Assembly: GCA_963971535.1 (NCBI GenBank)
Contig: OZ020601.1
Coordinates: forward strand, 18,902,192 to 18,966,191
Reading direction: 5' to 3'
DNA: 64,000 nucleotides
Source of the DNA: Notolepis coatsorum
Lineage: Eukaryota > Chordata > Actinopteri > Aulopiformes > Paralepididae
The position numbers were made by a program, and so were the translations under genes. Under the pieces are notes generated by a model. It saw only the letters and a program-made list of their open reading frames with translations. It was not told the DNA's origin and did no database searches. Positions 1 through 11,855 of the stretch are shown piece after piece. Numbering within the stretch: position 1 is the first letter of the stretch; each line of letters starts with the position of its first letter.

Positions 1-550
1 TTGAATGGTGAATCCCACTCATTCTAAACTGGATGCGCGTTCTCCCGCAAGTAATTTGCATACAGAGACACATTATAATACGAGAGCCGTGGGTCTGCAT
101 CGGATCCCCCGGCCGTATTCAAGCGCTGGAGCGCTTTGCGATGGATCAAAATTAGATAGGAATCAAATGTATTGTCATCATACAGCACCTATAGCTATAT
201 AGTGGAATATACTGTATTAATATAGTAATATAATAGTAGTTGGCTAGTTGCGCGCTTCTGGCCACCTCCAGCAGTGCGCGCATACACACGTACTGTATAC
301 AGTACGTGCAAAATGAATCGTTCCAGCAAAGTACTGAAGGCTTTGTCAATACTGAACGACAAGAGCCAATCGCACAGGTTGCCACTCATCTGGCTCTGCA
401 AATAGATCTAGAGTCTGAATATCTCCGCATATAGCCTGATGAATGGCAGTGCGCATAGTACAGTGCCGCGCGTGCTCCAAGTCAAACTGGATGACACATC
501 TCTCTCAAATCCATTCTGAGAACGGAACGCAGTGCCCGCGACGCAGGTCT

Positions 551-960
551 TGATTGATTGATTGAAAATTGTATTAACAGATTGCAGAATGGGTACAATA
601 CAGTACAGCTCAATACACACAATTGTTAAGGGGATGGAGACCAGAGAAAGACTTTCGTCTTGTTTACATCAGGGTCCCCCATTTTCAATTCATCATAACA
701 TATATGACATACAGATAGACAGTACTGCTACATCTATACATTTATGACATACCAGCTACAAATACAGTACTGTTTGTGATACAAAAAGAGTTAAAAAAAA
801 AGAAAAAATAGTATATACATTTGATGTAGAAACTGTACATTGGAGGAGGTGGGGGGGGGGGGGATTGGGTAGGTGGGGGGGGGGACTTTACATTGGAGGT
901 GGTTGGGTGGGTGGGTGGGGTGGGGGGGATGGGTAGGCGGGTGGGGGTAACTGTACATTG
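551..960 (-). repeat. Repeat A, long copy with G-rich extension
   Basis: Read on the minus strand it ends ACCCATTCTGCAATCTGTTAA followed by an A-rich stretch and (CAAT)n, like a LINE or SINE 3' tail. Further copies lie at 1252-1389, 9871-9920, 10417-10560, 12996-13113, 20346-20551, 20618-20722, 43617-44130 and 49325-49470. This copy and the one at 43838-44130 share about 250 further bases upstream in the sense direction, ending in a G-rich block on the plus strand (843-955). The parent element is not visible here. Confidence 0.7.
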
Positions 961-1251
961 GATTATCGATGAAACTACTTGGTCCAAGAAGAGGGTCTTG
1001 TGTATTACTGGGTTTAAGTCAGTTGTTTATTTATTTATGTTTTACTGTTTGCATACGAGGTGGTCCGCAAATGTTCTTGATAACAATCTAGTGGTCCGCA
1101 TAAAACAGAAGTTTGGGAACCACTGATATAGACGATCTCTAAATATGCGTTCTATGCTACATACAGTACTGCATATCTGTATGTCATGTCATAAATGTCA
1201 TGATATATATCTGTATATCTGTATGTTGTGTATGTCATAAATGTCATTATA

Positions 1252-1389
1252 AATTGAAAATGGGGGACCCTGATGTAAACAAGACGAAAGTCTTTCTCTG
1301 GTCTGCCTCCCCTTAACAATTGTGTGTATTGAGCTGTACTGTATTGTACCCATTCTGCAATCTGTTAATAAAATCTTCAATCAATCAAT
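1252..1389 (+). repeat. Repeat A copy
   Basis: It starts AATTGAAAATGGGGGACC, contains TTAATAAAATC and ends in (CAAT)n. The order body, AATAAA, then a simple-repeat tail suggests a retroposed 3' end. It lies opposite in orientation to the copy at 551-690 within the same host element. Confidence 0.7.
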
Positions 1390-1734
1390 GGCCTGGGCGG
1401 CCAGAGCATAACTGTTCTAACAGCAATATCTAATCCATTTCAGACAGAACGCATGCAATAAGTTATAATAATTATTATTATTGAAAAGTTCTGTATTTTT
1501 AAAGTTGTATTTGGGGGCAATTAACCAATGGTAGGCTTTTTTATTTTTTTATTTTTTTGGGGTAAGAATTTCTTATTTTGGTAACAGTGCTCTCGACCAC
1601 TCTTATAATTAGTTCTTGCCTGAGAAAAAAGCAACAATAAGAAAACTTTGCTGAATCCCAGGTAAGAACAAAGTAAGAGGAAATGCTAGTTAAGAACGAA
1701 ATCTCTTCTTATATCGCTTCATGCATGAGGCCCA

Positions 1735-2439
1735 TTGAGTAATTAATGTATCATTTTAAAAAAAATTGGCAGGTCCAAAATGAATGTTGTTGTTTACATG
1801 TATGTATGTTTTACACGTATCCCCTCCCTACTTTCCATTTCCACACATAGAATGCACCTGATTGGATGAATGAAATGCTGGTGCTCTAGTCTAGTGCAAC
1901 ATCTAGTGGCCTGAATGTTATCTATAGCACCTTTCATTTGCTTTGGTATTATTGTTTTTGTATTGTAGTTTTATATTATGTCATGCTATCTTCAGGAATA
2001 TCTGCAATACCCTTAAGGGAAAGTTTAGTCTAAAAGAAAACATATTTTTTAATGATCTTGGACAGCTCAGTTTAGATTTGGGAACATGAAAAAGCCAGAC
2101 AAAATACTGACATATTGGGTGATTTTCCTTGTTCATAGTGACTCACCACTAAAGACTCAAACATTCCACCCGTCCACAAAATCAGAATGTATCAATGAGG
2201 CAACTCCACATTGCACCTCTGATTTCCACTTCTGAGAGAATGTCACATCTTGTTCACAAACATAAATAGAAGTGTCAAAGTTCACATTTCACACGTGGGA
2301 TTCCGTCTTAGGGTGAAATCACTTTTGCGATTTGTGGAAGCACGATATCCACAGGCCCTGGTAAACCCAGAGAAGTATTGATAGTGAGACCCAGGTCTGA
2401 TACACCTCACAAACCCCAGTCTTCTCCACTCTTCTACAG
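1735..2439. other. No gene seen
   Basis: AT-rich sequence with no convincing reading frame or paired repeat. It may be intron or 5' flank of the S100/sentan-like exon that follows at 2440. I looked here for the matching upstream coding exon and did not find one. Confidence 0.4.
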
Positions 2440-2613
2440 AAAACAGCCGAGGGAGGGGGCGTCGGCGAGATCCTCCAGCAGATGGACGTGGAGAGCGGCC
2501 AGGACATCTCCTTTGAGAAGTTCTGGAACCTGATCAAAATACTGGCCACCATCCAATACGGTGTGAAGTCCCAGGAGTCACATGTCAGACTCTGTAAATG
2601 CATCTTACAGTGA
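2440..2613 (+). CDS. Terminal exon of an S100/sentan-like EF-hand protein (partial)
   Basis: A pyrimidine-rich acceptor (cttctacag, ending at 2439) opens a phase-0 exon of 57 codons ending TGA at 2611-2613. It begins KTAEGGGVGEILQQMD and continues VESGQDISFEKFWNLIKILA. That is the layout of the second EF-hand of S100 proteins: helix, D-x-E loop start, I at loop position 8, then an F-x-x-L-I helix. The loop is degenerate: position 12, normally Glu, is Lys, and Gly is shifted, so calcium binding is doubtful. Sentan, an S100-like cilium protein with a degenerate loop, is an alternative. No upstream coding exon is recognised in the window, so the gene either starts before base 1 or is a relic. 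The family call rests on one short exon. Confidence 0.5.
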   Translation, partial: KTAEGGGVGEILQQMDVESGQDISFEKFWNLIKILATIQYGVKSQESHVRLCKCILQ

Positions 2614-2859
2614 CACTCTCAACGGGAACGTTACTGCGGAAATACTCCCGATACTTCAGAGCACAGGTTCCCACATCAACTACAGTGCAAATCCCCGGTT
2701 GAGCCTTTAAACTACAGTACTAGATGAAATCTGGGAAAGTAAACTGTAGTTGCTTTGCAGTGGCTAGCCTAGTTTCATTCTCAAAGCAAATGAGGTTGTT
2801 TACTCTAAAGAGAGAGGAATAGAGATGACTAGGTCTTTTCAGATACAACCAACCCTTAA

Positions 2860-3509
2860 AGGGATAGTTCAGATTTTTTAGAACCTTAGCCTTAATTTCC
2901 TACTTACCAATGATGTTGTTGCTGAGCACAATCCATGCTGTTCCTCATGCACACCCCGGATAGTTAGCCACTAGGGGTGTAACGATGCAACCTCACAACG
3001 ATTAATTTCGACTACGATTATTCAGGCTACGATTCAATGCATCATGAAATCTCTTCATTTGACCACGATTCGATTCGATACATTTTCTCTTAATTCCCCA
3101 AAAAAATTTGAATACACAAATGTGCCTGGGGGAACTGATACACTCAGCATGAATGGACTATAGGTAAATAAAAAAAATAAAATAAATTGATTAATTTAGA
3201 TTATAATCGATTCTAACATATTCAAATCGATGCAGTTGAATCGTCACATTAGAATCGATGCATTTCGATTAATCGATGCATCGTTACACCCCTATTAGCC
3301 ACAAAAGTCAGTAATGTCAGTGAGCCTCAGTCAGTCGGTACAGACAGAAAGAAGCGTGACCCCATTGACTTTGCACCAGTTTGTGGCTAACTATACGGTG
3401 CTAGTATGAGGAACAGCGTGGATTGAGCTGAGAAAATGACTCTACCGATCGACGACATCCTTGGTGAGTAAGAAACGGGGCTCGGGTTCCAAAGATCTGA
3501 ACTGTCCCT
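2860..3509. mobile_element. TTAA-type MITE split by a hAT element
   Basis: The left end is TTAA followed by AGGGATAGTTCAGATTTTT (from 2860). The right end is AGATCTGAACTGTCCCT (to 3509) followed by TTAC. The ends are inverted repeats, and TTAA is the piggyBac-type target; the right copy has one changed base. The element is interrupted by the hAT MITE at 2972-3294. No coding capacity. Confidence 0.6.
2972..3294. mobile_element. hAT MITE with exact 8-bp target duplication
   Basis: Terminal inverted repeats TAGGGGTGTAACGATGCA and TGCATCGTTACACCCCTA are perfect over 18 bp. The flanks are TTAGCCAC at 2964-2971 and 3295-3302. An 8-bp duplication with TAGGG-type ends is a hAT signature. At 323 bp with no reading frame it is non-autonomous. 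The interior is rich in ATCGAT-like repeats. Confidence 0.88.
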
Positions 3510-3708
3510 TTACAGTAAGTGAAATGATTGCCACTAGTGTAATCGATGCATAACCATTAGCTTACTCACAGAGTCCTGTGGTCGGAGCTCTGGCCAGGGT
3601 TCCAAGCAAACTGGGAAGCTTCAGACTAATCCACGCCACTTACTCTGTAAGTAAGCTAATGATCATATGCATCAATTCAACTACTGGCAAGTACTTCATA
3701 CCACTTAA

Positions 3709-4114
3709 AGGGGCACTTCACCAAAAAAAACAATGCTGATTTATTTTGCACATAATCTCACACATGTCCAAAAACTGTAATCAATTTAGTTTGACCGTTA
3801 TTGAGAGTAAATATGGCCACCAGGGATGTCTTTGGGTGTCCTTGTGTTGTGTTAAGTACAGCACCATGAAATTATGTAGATGAAAGAATTGCAATACTAT
3901 GTCTTATAGGGAACTGCTACCTTATCATTTAATTGAGCTGTCATTAACACAACACAGGGATTCAGTGTTCCCGATGACATCACTGGTGGCCATATTCTAA
4001 CTCATTTAACTCTCAATAACAGTCAAACTAAATTGATGTGTGCAAAGCTGTTTTGGATGTGTGTGAATATTATGTGCAAAATAAATCAGCATTGTTATTT
4101 GGTGAATTGCCCCT
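3709..4114. mobile_element. TTAA-flanked foldback MITE, copy 1
   Basis: It is flanked by TTAA at 3705-3708 and 4115-4118. The ends are AGGGGCACTTCACC and GGTGAATTGCCCCT, and the inverted arms extend over about 100-150 bp (AATGCTGATTTATTTTGCAC on the left, its complement on the right). Related copies are at 6004-6225 (right part only) and 13389-13756. TTAA target choice suggests piggyBac-type mobilisation. Confidence 0.75.
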
Positions 4115-4118
4115 TTAA

Positions 4119-4584
4119 TGTAAAAAGAAAATAATAATACTAATAAAAATCACTTTTACTCCTTCCATGGTGCTTCCGTACAGTTGTAGTATTCTGCCGT
4201 CACAGTGGACATACTTGTATCTAACAGCGGCTAGTAAAACAGCCATTGATGTTAATAACCCTCTGTATCATCTCAGTTTAGAATTGTGACGTTTTTTTAA
4301 CATGTAGTAATGTAGAACAACAATAATGTTGTTTACCAATGAATCTTTTCTGTCTTTAATTGTACAATATTAAATTAATTAAGTGTATCCAGTTAATTGA
4401 GTATATCATCATTGTGTATTGTGTGAATCATCGATGAAAAAGAACATTGATCTTTCAACATAATTAAGCAATAAACCCACAAGAGGTTGTGTATTAAATA
4501 ACATCCCGGCTGTGATGGAGTTCATCTATTCACTAGATTAGAACACACAACCTTGAGTGTTCTATCAGTTCCAATGTGTACATC
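4119..4584. other. No gene seen
   Basis: AT-rich intergenic sequence between a MITE and a LINE fragment. I see no exon, paired repeat or RNA gene. Confidence 0.4.
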
Positions 4585-6003
4585 AAGTTTCTTTATTAGT
4601 TGTCATACAAAAATACAGATACAGAATACTTTTATATGAAATGCTTTTTTTCTGTTTTGCTCCTGAGAGTGTGCTAGATAAAAATAGATAAAGTATAAAA
4701 TAGAAAGTCAAAAGTATGTAAACAAAGTGTAAACAAAAGTGTTCATCAATATACATACAATACAGAGTCGAATTTTTTTGTAGCTGAGTTACAATACAAT
4801 ACAGCAGGGGTTAGCAACCTTTTTGACATGGAGTGCCTGTTTGAAATATAGTTGTAATTAGTGTGCCTCAACAATATTCCATGCATCGTAATTTTTTTTC
4901 TCATAATGATTTTTTTTAATGATAATTTTTACATTATTACATCATTATTGTTATTGTTATTATTTATACATTATTTCAACCTAATAAAACTATGTTTATT
5001 GTCAGTGTTTTAAGAACACAAGTTGACTTGGTAATACTTACATTTTGAGTAAAACAAATGGCTTTTAACATGTGCAATGTTCAATGAAATAGAAAAATAA
5101 ATAATACAATTTGTTGATTAATCCCACTGGTCACAATGGTGACCGTAATAATGTTTTTGTCATAAGGCTCTGCAAATGTTACTGAATGATGTAGCAATGT
5201 ATTTCCAGCTAAATTGAAATAATAAACAAATAAAGGGTCTCAGTTAATTGACTAGAGTATTTGATTATTCTCTTAGCCTTACCCCTGCAACGCTTGTTGT
5301 AAATGTCTTGGAGGGTGGGAAGCCCACCTCCAATTGTGCGTTCGGCTGAACGGTCCACTCTCTGTATTCTGCTACGGTCTTGTGCGGTGCTATTCCCAAA
5401 CCAGGAGGTGATGTTACCAGTCAGGATGCTCTCTATTGTGCATGAGTAGAAGTTCTTAAGGATCTTCTGACTCACTTTGAACTTCCTTAGGCGTCTAAGG
5501 AAGTAGAGGCGTTGCCATGCCTTCTTGACGACACTGTCAATGTGTGTGGTCAATGTCAAGTCCTCAGATTTGTGAACTCCGAGGTACTTAAAACTGTTCA
5601 CTCTCTCGACCGGTGCCCCGTCGATGCTGAGGGAGCTGTAGTCCCTGGCCCCGACCTCCTAAAGTCCACAATCATCTCTTTTGTTTTGCTGACGTTCAGG
5701 GAGAGGCAGTTCTCCTGACACCATCGCGCCTGATCCTCTACCTCTTCCAGGTAGGCCCTATCATCGTTTGCAAAGATCAGGTCCACCACTACTGTGTCGT
5801 CAGCAAATTTGATGATTGTGTTGTTCCGCTGTGCCACACAGTCATGTGTGTACAGCGAGTAGAGGAGGGGACTCAGAACACAGCCCTGGGGTTGAGGAGG
5901 TGCAGTTGCCTGCTCTCACCACCTGGGGTCTTCCCATCAGGAAGTCCAAGACCCACTGGCATAGGTCATAGTTCAAGCCCAGGTCCCTGAGCTTGGCTAC
6001 GAG
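4585..6003 (-). pseudogene. Jockey-like LINE, 5'-truncated reverse-transcriptase fragment
   Basis: The minus-strand frames 5598-5837 and 5209-5601 give the C-terminal part of a non-LTR reverse transcriptase: [11 protein letters not shown] (YADD-type catalytic motif), [20 protein letters not shown], then NSFKYLGVHKSEDLTLTTH and RSAERTIGGGLPTLQDIYNK. The frame is broken near 5600. The 3' end reads TTCTTTATTAGTTGTCAT at about 4585-4605. Unrelated sequence that starts CAGGGGTTAGCAACC (about 4804-5230) replaces part of the 3' UTR. Better copies are at 35060-42180 and 51625-53389. Confidence 0.85.
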
Positions 6004-6225
6004 TTTTACAACATCATGAAATTATAAGGTATCAGTCCCTATAAGACAAGGTATTGTTATTTTATCATCTACACATTATTTCTTGATTCTGTAATTAACA
6101 TAAAGATTCAATGTCCCCGATGACATCACTGTTGGCCACTAAATTAATGTGTGCAAAACTGTTTAGATTTTTTGGATGGTTGTGAGATTATGTGCAAAAT
6201 AGTTTTTTGATGAAGTGCCCCTGTA
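6004..6225. mobile_element. TTAA-type foldback MITE, right-hand fragment
   Basis: Shares gatgacatcactg and ttgtgagattatgtgcaaaat with 3709-4114 and ends in GTGCCCCTGTAAC. The left arm is missing where the LINE fragment abuts. Confidence 0.6.
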
Positions 6226-7575
6226 ACTACCTAAATTATATTGGAATGTCATTATGTTGCACACAGTCTATTCCATGTATGTACATACAGCCTCTCCCTG
6301 TCTGGGTAGAGGGTCATTCATGGTCCGTGTACGTTTAAAAACGGAAATACGAAAAAACGTAAAAAAAACTAAATACGAGGTGTTTTCCTATTTCCGTCTG
6401 AAACCAAAATCGAAAAAACGGGGGGGAAACAGAAATACGGAGCTGTTTTTCGTATTTTGTTGTCAGAATCAAATGAAAAAAAGGAGTAAATAATGGGCCG
6501 ATTTAGGTTTTTGCCCATTCGTTATTCCTTTTTGATGTGAAGAATGAAGAACGGAACCACGTGACAATGTAATGTAAAAGCCATGCACGATCTAACGTTA
6601 ACGAATATGTATAACGTTATGAATAAATACACAAATACATGCATACAGATCTATACCAGGGTAACGTTATGATACATACATCTTTTGTTTTGTACATTTC
6701 ATATAGACTGATATTTTATGTGAAGTAATAGCCTAATATGGAAATAGCCTGTGTGGTCGTGTAGCCTACACTACAACCTCGATTCTTGAATGGATCAGTA
6801 AGCCGTGACATAGTCGACAAATCATATTGATTTGCAGTAGGCAGGCTTTTTATTTGATCATCAACGGCAAAATAACCGTAACTACGTATAATGTAGGTAT
6901 TTTTGGCGCATTAGTAATACTATTACTAATAGTATAGCCTCCGGTATTTCATCAGTGCAATACAGAGCCGCGTCTGTATGCCTAATTTCTATGCGCAATT
7001 TGTATATGTCCATCGTTACTTCTGTGTATTCTAACGTGCAGTAAAATATTACATGGACTTTGTTAACTGTGTAAATAGTAAATACATGTAGACAGTTAAG
7101 TGTGGAAAAACATACCATCTAAAACTATACTTACAGAAACTGACCAGCAGGTGTCGTACTGTCTGAACTCTTCACCAGGTACATTTGTTTGTATAATTAA
7201 AAAATGAAGTGTGGTATTACAAATAAAATGTCTTAGGCCTGCCTGCCACATAATTATGGCATCACTCACGCAAATGTGCTTTCTGTTTCCTCAGACATTT
7301 CATAATGTAGGCTATTTGGTCTAAAGACTGAGTTTCCACTGCATGTGCTGTATGCCTTTGGAAGATAGCACAGTTACTCTCCCAATTCTAGGGAGATGTC
7401 TCAAATACAGTTGGACAATATATATTGAGAGTGTGAAAGTGTAACCCTATATCAAGCGATATGACATTCCTTACATTAACCCATAGTGTAATATAGAATG
7501 TATATATTTTATTAGGTCATGCAGAATGATCACTTTATCTCTTGAGGAGTAAACAAATACATTTAAAAAGGGTTT
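6226..7575. other. No gene seen
   Basis: Intergenic, AT-rich. An A-rich patch with recurring AAAAACG/AAATACG words (about 6330-6450) looks like degenerate repeat sequence. The short frames are not convincing. Confidence 0.35.
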
Positions 7576-7583
7576 CAACTTAA

Positions 7584-7840
7584 AGGGGAGGTCTGTAATG
7601 TCGTCCAACAACAACCTCTAGGCACTTTGTTTACATTTTTTGTTTTGGTCTGATATGTGGGTTGGAATTTAGTGACTTATTATAGGGTGCATGTCTCCAG
7701 TTCTCTCTTGGCAGAGCCTGAGGTGTGACCAGCAATAACAACCCTCCTCTATCCCCACTCAACTCCAACCCAATCATCAGACCAAAACAAAACATGTAAA
7801 CAAAGTGCAATGCCACACAGGGCTCTTCTGCCTAGAGGTC
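7584..7840. repeat. Inverted repeat, probable degenerate foldback element
   Basis: Left arm GGCACTTTGTTTACATTTTT at about 7620-7639, continuing to TTGGTCTGAT; the right arm is its complement, ATCAGACCAAAACAAAACAT onward (about 7776-7808). A TTAA lies just before the left end (7580-7583), but no matching TTAA was found on the right. Confidence 0.5.
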
Positions 7841-8430
7841 GCTCCCTGTGCAGACAGCCGTCTGAAGATCACACTGAAGATGTGTTTGTAATAAGACAAC
7901 CCCCCTCCAGAACCACAAAGCATTAATTTTTTTTTATCTTTTCACATGTACATCCAGCCTAAATACACTTTGAATGTGTACAGATATAAAGGTATACAGT
8001 CCTCAAAAACTCTAATAAATGATTATTTGTTCTGTAATGTGTGTATTGGATCCGTTTTGAAATATGACAAAGATGCAACAATAAAGCTATCTGAATCTAT
8101 AGTTGTTGAAATGCAACAACGGTTATATGTAGCCTAGGTACATTCAAGCAAAGCTCAGATGTCTTTTCACTGACAAATCATCAAGAATGCTCACTGGGCC
8201 TGGTCGCTTCATTACTTTAGGCAACCAACTTGCGCCTAGCCACGCCCCCGCGGCGACGCGGCAGCTCTGCCGCGGAGCTCTCTTTTTGCAGTCACGCCCC
8301 GGGCTCACTGCTGACAAATATATTAATCCCAGCCGAAGAGTGCAAGAGCGCTTCCGCATTCTTCGCCGCGCATGCGCATGAGGTCCTCGCTTAGTTCAGA
8401 CGCCCCATTCAACACGGTTAATCACAAACT

Positions 8431-8556
8431 TGAAACTCCGTTAAGCTCCAGAGAGAGAGGCTGAAAACCCACAGTTCTTGCCCGACGGATGGGTCGAAAC
8501 TCCGTTAAGCTCCAGAGAGAGAGGCTGAAAACCCACAGTTCTTGCCCGACGGATGG
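8431..8556. repeat. Perfect tandem duplication, about 64 bp unit
   Basis: GAAACTCCGTTAAGCTCCAG through TTGCCCGACGGATGG occurs twice back to back with no visible difference, which implies a recent event. It follows a GC-rich, CpG-rich stretch (8220-8390) in otherwise AT-rich DNA. Confidence 0.8.
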
Positions 8557-8821
8557 TAGCCGAATCGCGGATCCGAGTTTTCTGATGAATAGCCCCAAAA
8601 CATGGAGGTCGCGAACGGCGCCGGCTTCGCTGACCAGAGCTCTCTCAGATTCAAAGTTTTAAATGCCTTAAGAGAAAGAGTCTGGTGGTCAATTACTACG
8701 GAAATGTTGTGTCTTACTAATAATAACTAATTCCTTGGTCAATAGAAGTCTCTGTGATACTTTCTGAATATGATTTGGGAATGGGCAGGGTTATAATAGA
8801 AGAAAGACAGTGTAAACAATA

Positions 8822-8955
8822 TAATTAACTCTGAATATAATAATGACGAAAAATAAACAGGATACACAACAAAGTGCATGCAATGAGGTTATATGTAGTG
8901 CACCTTGTTGTGTATCCTGTTTATTTTTCGTCATTATTATATTCAGAGTTAATTA
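8822..8955. repeat. Near-perfect palindrome, 57-bp arms
   Basis: Arms 8822-8878 and 8899-8955 are reverse complements with one mismatch (AAAGTGCA against TGCACCTT) around a 20-base loop. One arm plus its upstream flank recurs at about 21940-22022, so the hairpin arose from a dispersed repeat. Confidence 0.9.
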
Positions 8956-9049
8956 CAACCGCAACCGCAGAGCGGCCGCTCTGCCGCGGAGCGTAGCGAC
9001 AGAGCTTGCGGCATTATGTAACCGCCCTAAACCGCCATGATTTTCATTC

Positions 9050-9130
9050 GAAGCTCAGCTCACCTGGCAGCACAGCGGTCCTGCGGTCCGTTGTTGACAA
9101 GTTCGAATCCCATCAATTTTTTTTTTTAAC
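9050..9130 (+). repeat. tRNA-like SINE fragment
   Basis: GTTCGAATCCC (9101-9111) matches the Pol III B-box and is followed within ten bases by a T run. The upstream part does not fold into a clear cloverleaf, so I call it a decayed tRNA-derived SINE piece rather than a tRNA gene. Confidence 0.3.
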
Positions 9131-9139
9131 GTGTATTCT

Positions 9140-9270
9140 TTCGCCGGTTAAGGTTAGGCATGGTTAAGGTTAAGGTTAAGGTTAGGCATTGTTTCGGAGT
9201 TGGTTAAGGTTAGAACGGTTAAGTTTAGGCGCTGTTAAGGAGCTGGTTAAGGTTAGAGTTTGTCTTAGAG
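9140..9270 (+). repeat. Degenerate GGTTAA-rich hexamer repeat
   Basis: GGTTAAGGTTAGGC-type words recur irregularly. The unit is not the vertebrate telomere hexamer TTAGGG. Similar words occur inside the twin hAT elements (48970-48995). Confidence 0.5.
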
Positions 9271-9615
9271 AATGGCAATAGACAGCCTATTTCCGCGCCG
9301 CCGCTCTCCCGCGTTGCCGCGGTCACATGGTCAAATTGTCACATTCTTGCACTCCTCCGCTGTTAGAAAGCAACACGCACACAGGCCGCGAGCGGGAGCG
9401 CGCCTCGCGAGCGGCTCGCGAGCGGCAAGCTATTTTTCCGCCTCGATCCTATTTGAGGCGGCGCGCCACGCGCATTGTCACAGAAATACAATTGAATATC
9501 TGCATTATTACCACAGATATAGATGTTGTTCAACCAGCTGTGTCTGTATCTGCAAATAAACGCCCACCCCCCCGTCTGTATGTTTGTTTATACCTATAAC
9601 TATTACAATGTTGCA

Positions 9616-9743
<128 letters not shown>

Positions 9744-9980
9744 GCAGGATATAGCAGTCATTAAGTCAATCCACCTTGTCACCTATAATGACAAACGTTT
9801 TATTTGTTTCCTGACAGCTAATTATGATTATTATTATTATGATTGAACAGCAAGTAGGCTTATATCAGTGTATATTTTATTAACAGATTGCAGAATGGGT
9901 ATACAATACAGTACAGCTCTTTCTTTCTCTCTTTCTCTCTCGTTTTCTCTCTATCTTTCAATAGATGTTGTTCAGCCAGC

Positions 9981-10610
9981 CAGTAGCGGCTCGTGGATGC
10001 TTCGCCACTAGGGGCGCTATACCAAACATTTTGCAAACATGTACAGTACCACGCAACCGACTCATGGCAAGACGTGAGCGATTCGACTCACGCTCACGGC
10101 AATGAATCGGCTCTTATGAACGAGTCGCTCAGCTGTTACTACAACAACACACAACCAGTCAAATAAAGTATAGTCTAATTCACAACTTGAAACACAATAT
10201 ATAAATAGAAAAGTTAGAAACAAAACTCGCTCCGTCTCCAAACACACGCAGATCTCTCCCTCTCTCCTCTCTCTCACACACAGCGCGACGTGGAATCGAT
10301 TCGTTACACAATCAGACCTATTATATACCAAGAATAACTTCAGTATGAGTACAGGGCTGTACACATATTTTGCATATTGTTAAACGAGCCAAGGCTAGCT
10401 ATTAAACTATCGATATGAATCGAAAATCTGGGACCGTGATGTAAACAAGACAAACGTCTTTCTCTGGTCTGCATCCCCTTAACAATTGTGTGTATTGAGC
10501 CGTACTGTATTGTACCCATTCTGCAATCTGTTAATAAAGTTCTCATTCATTCATTCATTCAAACATAGACGATATTGAACAAGCCATAATCCACGTATTT
10601 TCAATCCAAA

Positions 10611-10657
<47 letters not shown>

Positions 10658-11563
10658 CACTGTTTAGTTGACACGTCCAGGGCAGGAGGGCTTGCCTTGA
10701 TAAAGTAGTGTATAATCCACTGTTGATGTATTCCAGACCACTGTCCACTGTGTCCAGACTGCATCCGCCATATAGCTTGTTAGCCAAGTGTTAGCTTGTT
10801 AGCAGTTAGCAGCACCACACAACACAAGTACTTCATTCCTTTGTCCATTTCCGCTCGAACAGACTGCAAACTACCTGGCGTTCTATCGCCATGCTCTAAG
10901 ACAAACTCTAACCTTAACCAACTTTGAAAGAGTGCCTAAGCTTAACAGTCTAAAGAACTTGCAGTCACGGCACGCTCTAAGACAAACAGCTGCCTGCATC
11001 ACCAACCTAGGAATAAGCTAGAATTGGAACATTAGAAATTGGATTCGGCCAATCAGAGATCGTCTCTGTGAAATTCTGCTACGGAAAAAAATACTGGCGT
11101 CGGCCAATCAGAGAGCGTCTCCGCGAAATGCGGCTACAGAAATTCTTGACGCTACTGGCTAGACCGCTTCAAATCGCGCCCGGATTCCAACATAATAGTC
11201 ATATTTCAACGCACAGCGCGTTATGCACTGATTGGCTGTGACGGATACAGCGATCAAACTGTGACGCGCACTCAGAGCGCTATCGCGTCTAGCCCGGGCC
11301 GAGAAATACAAAAAAATTAAAAAATAAAAAAAACGTCACTTCCTGCTCAGGAAAACGAGTGTTTTTTATTTGAGATAATAACGTTATATTGTGCATTGGA
11401 AATACAAACATACTTAAAATGAGTAAATATTATTCATTTTAAACATGTTTATATTATTTATAGGGCTATAAAACAAAAAACTAAAAAGTTTTATTTTCTT
11501 CTTCTCTGATTTAACAGCAGGTGGGGCGGCGCCCGTGCGCCCCTAGTGGCAGAGCCGCCACTG
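9981..11563 (-). mobile_element. Long non-autonomous hAT element, twin A
   Basis: The ends are CAGTAGCGGCTC (9981) and GAGCCGCCACTG (to 11563). It is the inverted counterpart of 48298-49909 over its whole length, including CACTAGGGGCGC near both ends, a (GA)n tract (10613-10655) and an embedded Repeat A copy (10417-10560). The flanks do not form an 8-bp duplication. Compared with repeat X copy 2, about a dozen bases of the target are missing here, so the duplication may have been deleted. No transposase domain is recognisable. Confidence 0.8.
10417..10560 (+). repeat. Repeat A copy inside the hAT element
   Basis: GTGATGTAAACAAGACAAAC through GTTAATAAAG and (CATT)n. Both hAT twins carry this insertion at the same place, so it predates their spread. 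Confidence 0.8.
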
Positions 11564-11599
11564 GCTATCTTTCCCAATGCAAATAAACAATATTACTAT

Positions 11600-11855
11600 A
11601 GTACCCCGCCCTGTCTGTCTGTTTGTTTGTCTATCTGTCATATCTGGTTGCCTGTCTGTCTGTTTGTTTGTTTGTTTGTTTGTCTATCTGTCTATATCTG
11701 GTTGCCTGTCTGTCCCGACAGAGACAGATAGAGAGGGGGGGGGGGGTTGAGGGGGGAGATAGAGAGAGAGCGAGAGAGAGAGAGCGAGAGGGAGAGAGAG
11801 AGAGAGAGGGGGGGAGAGAGAGAGAGAGAGGGGGGAGAGAGAGAGAGCTCTTGAT
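11600..11855. repeat. CTGT/TTTG-rich and GA-rich simple sequence
   Basis: A tandem CTGTCTGT/TTTGTTTG tract including a 57-bp near-duplicate (tatctggttgcctgtctgt twice) is followed by about 100 bases of nearly pure purine (AGAGAG with G runs). Confidence 0.85.

Larger units (their letters stand above)
1..1734 (-). mobile_element. TIR DNA element (GGGCCTCATTCA ends), one end outside the window
   Basis: This is an inverted relative of 57146-58645. Its right end reads GCATGAGGCCCA at 1723-1734, and the opposite end lies before base 1. The first 40 bases (GAATCCCACTCATTC) match the reverse complement of 58187-58215. The stretch around 320-380 (cgttccagcaaag, gtcaatactgaacgac) matches 57835-57870. 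No transposase reading frame is seen, so it looks non-autonomous. Two copies of a LINE-tail-like repeat (551-960 and 1252-1389) and a hAT-type end (GTTTGGGAACCACTG, about 1107-1121) lie inside it. Confidence 0.6.

Noticed and set aside
9140..9270. Interstitial telomere repeat
   Set aside because: The unit is GGTTAA-like and irregular, not TTAGGG.
10062..10364. 100-codon frame conserved in both hAT twins (also 49523-49828)
   Set aside because: Conservation follows from the twins being near-identical DNA. No domain, Cys/Leu-rich random composition and no synonymous bias visible.
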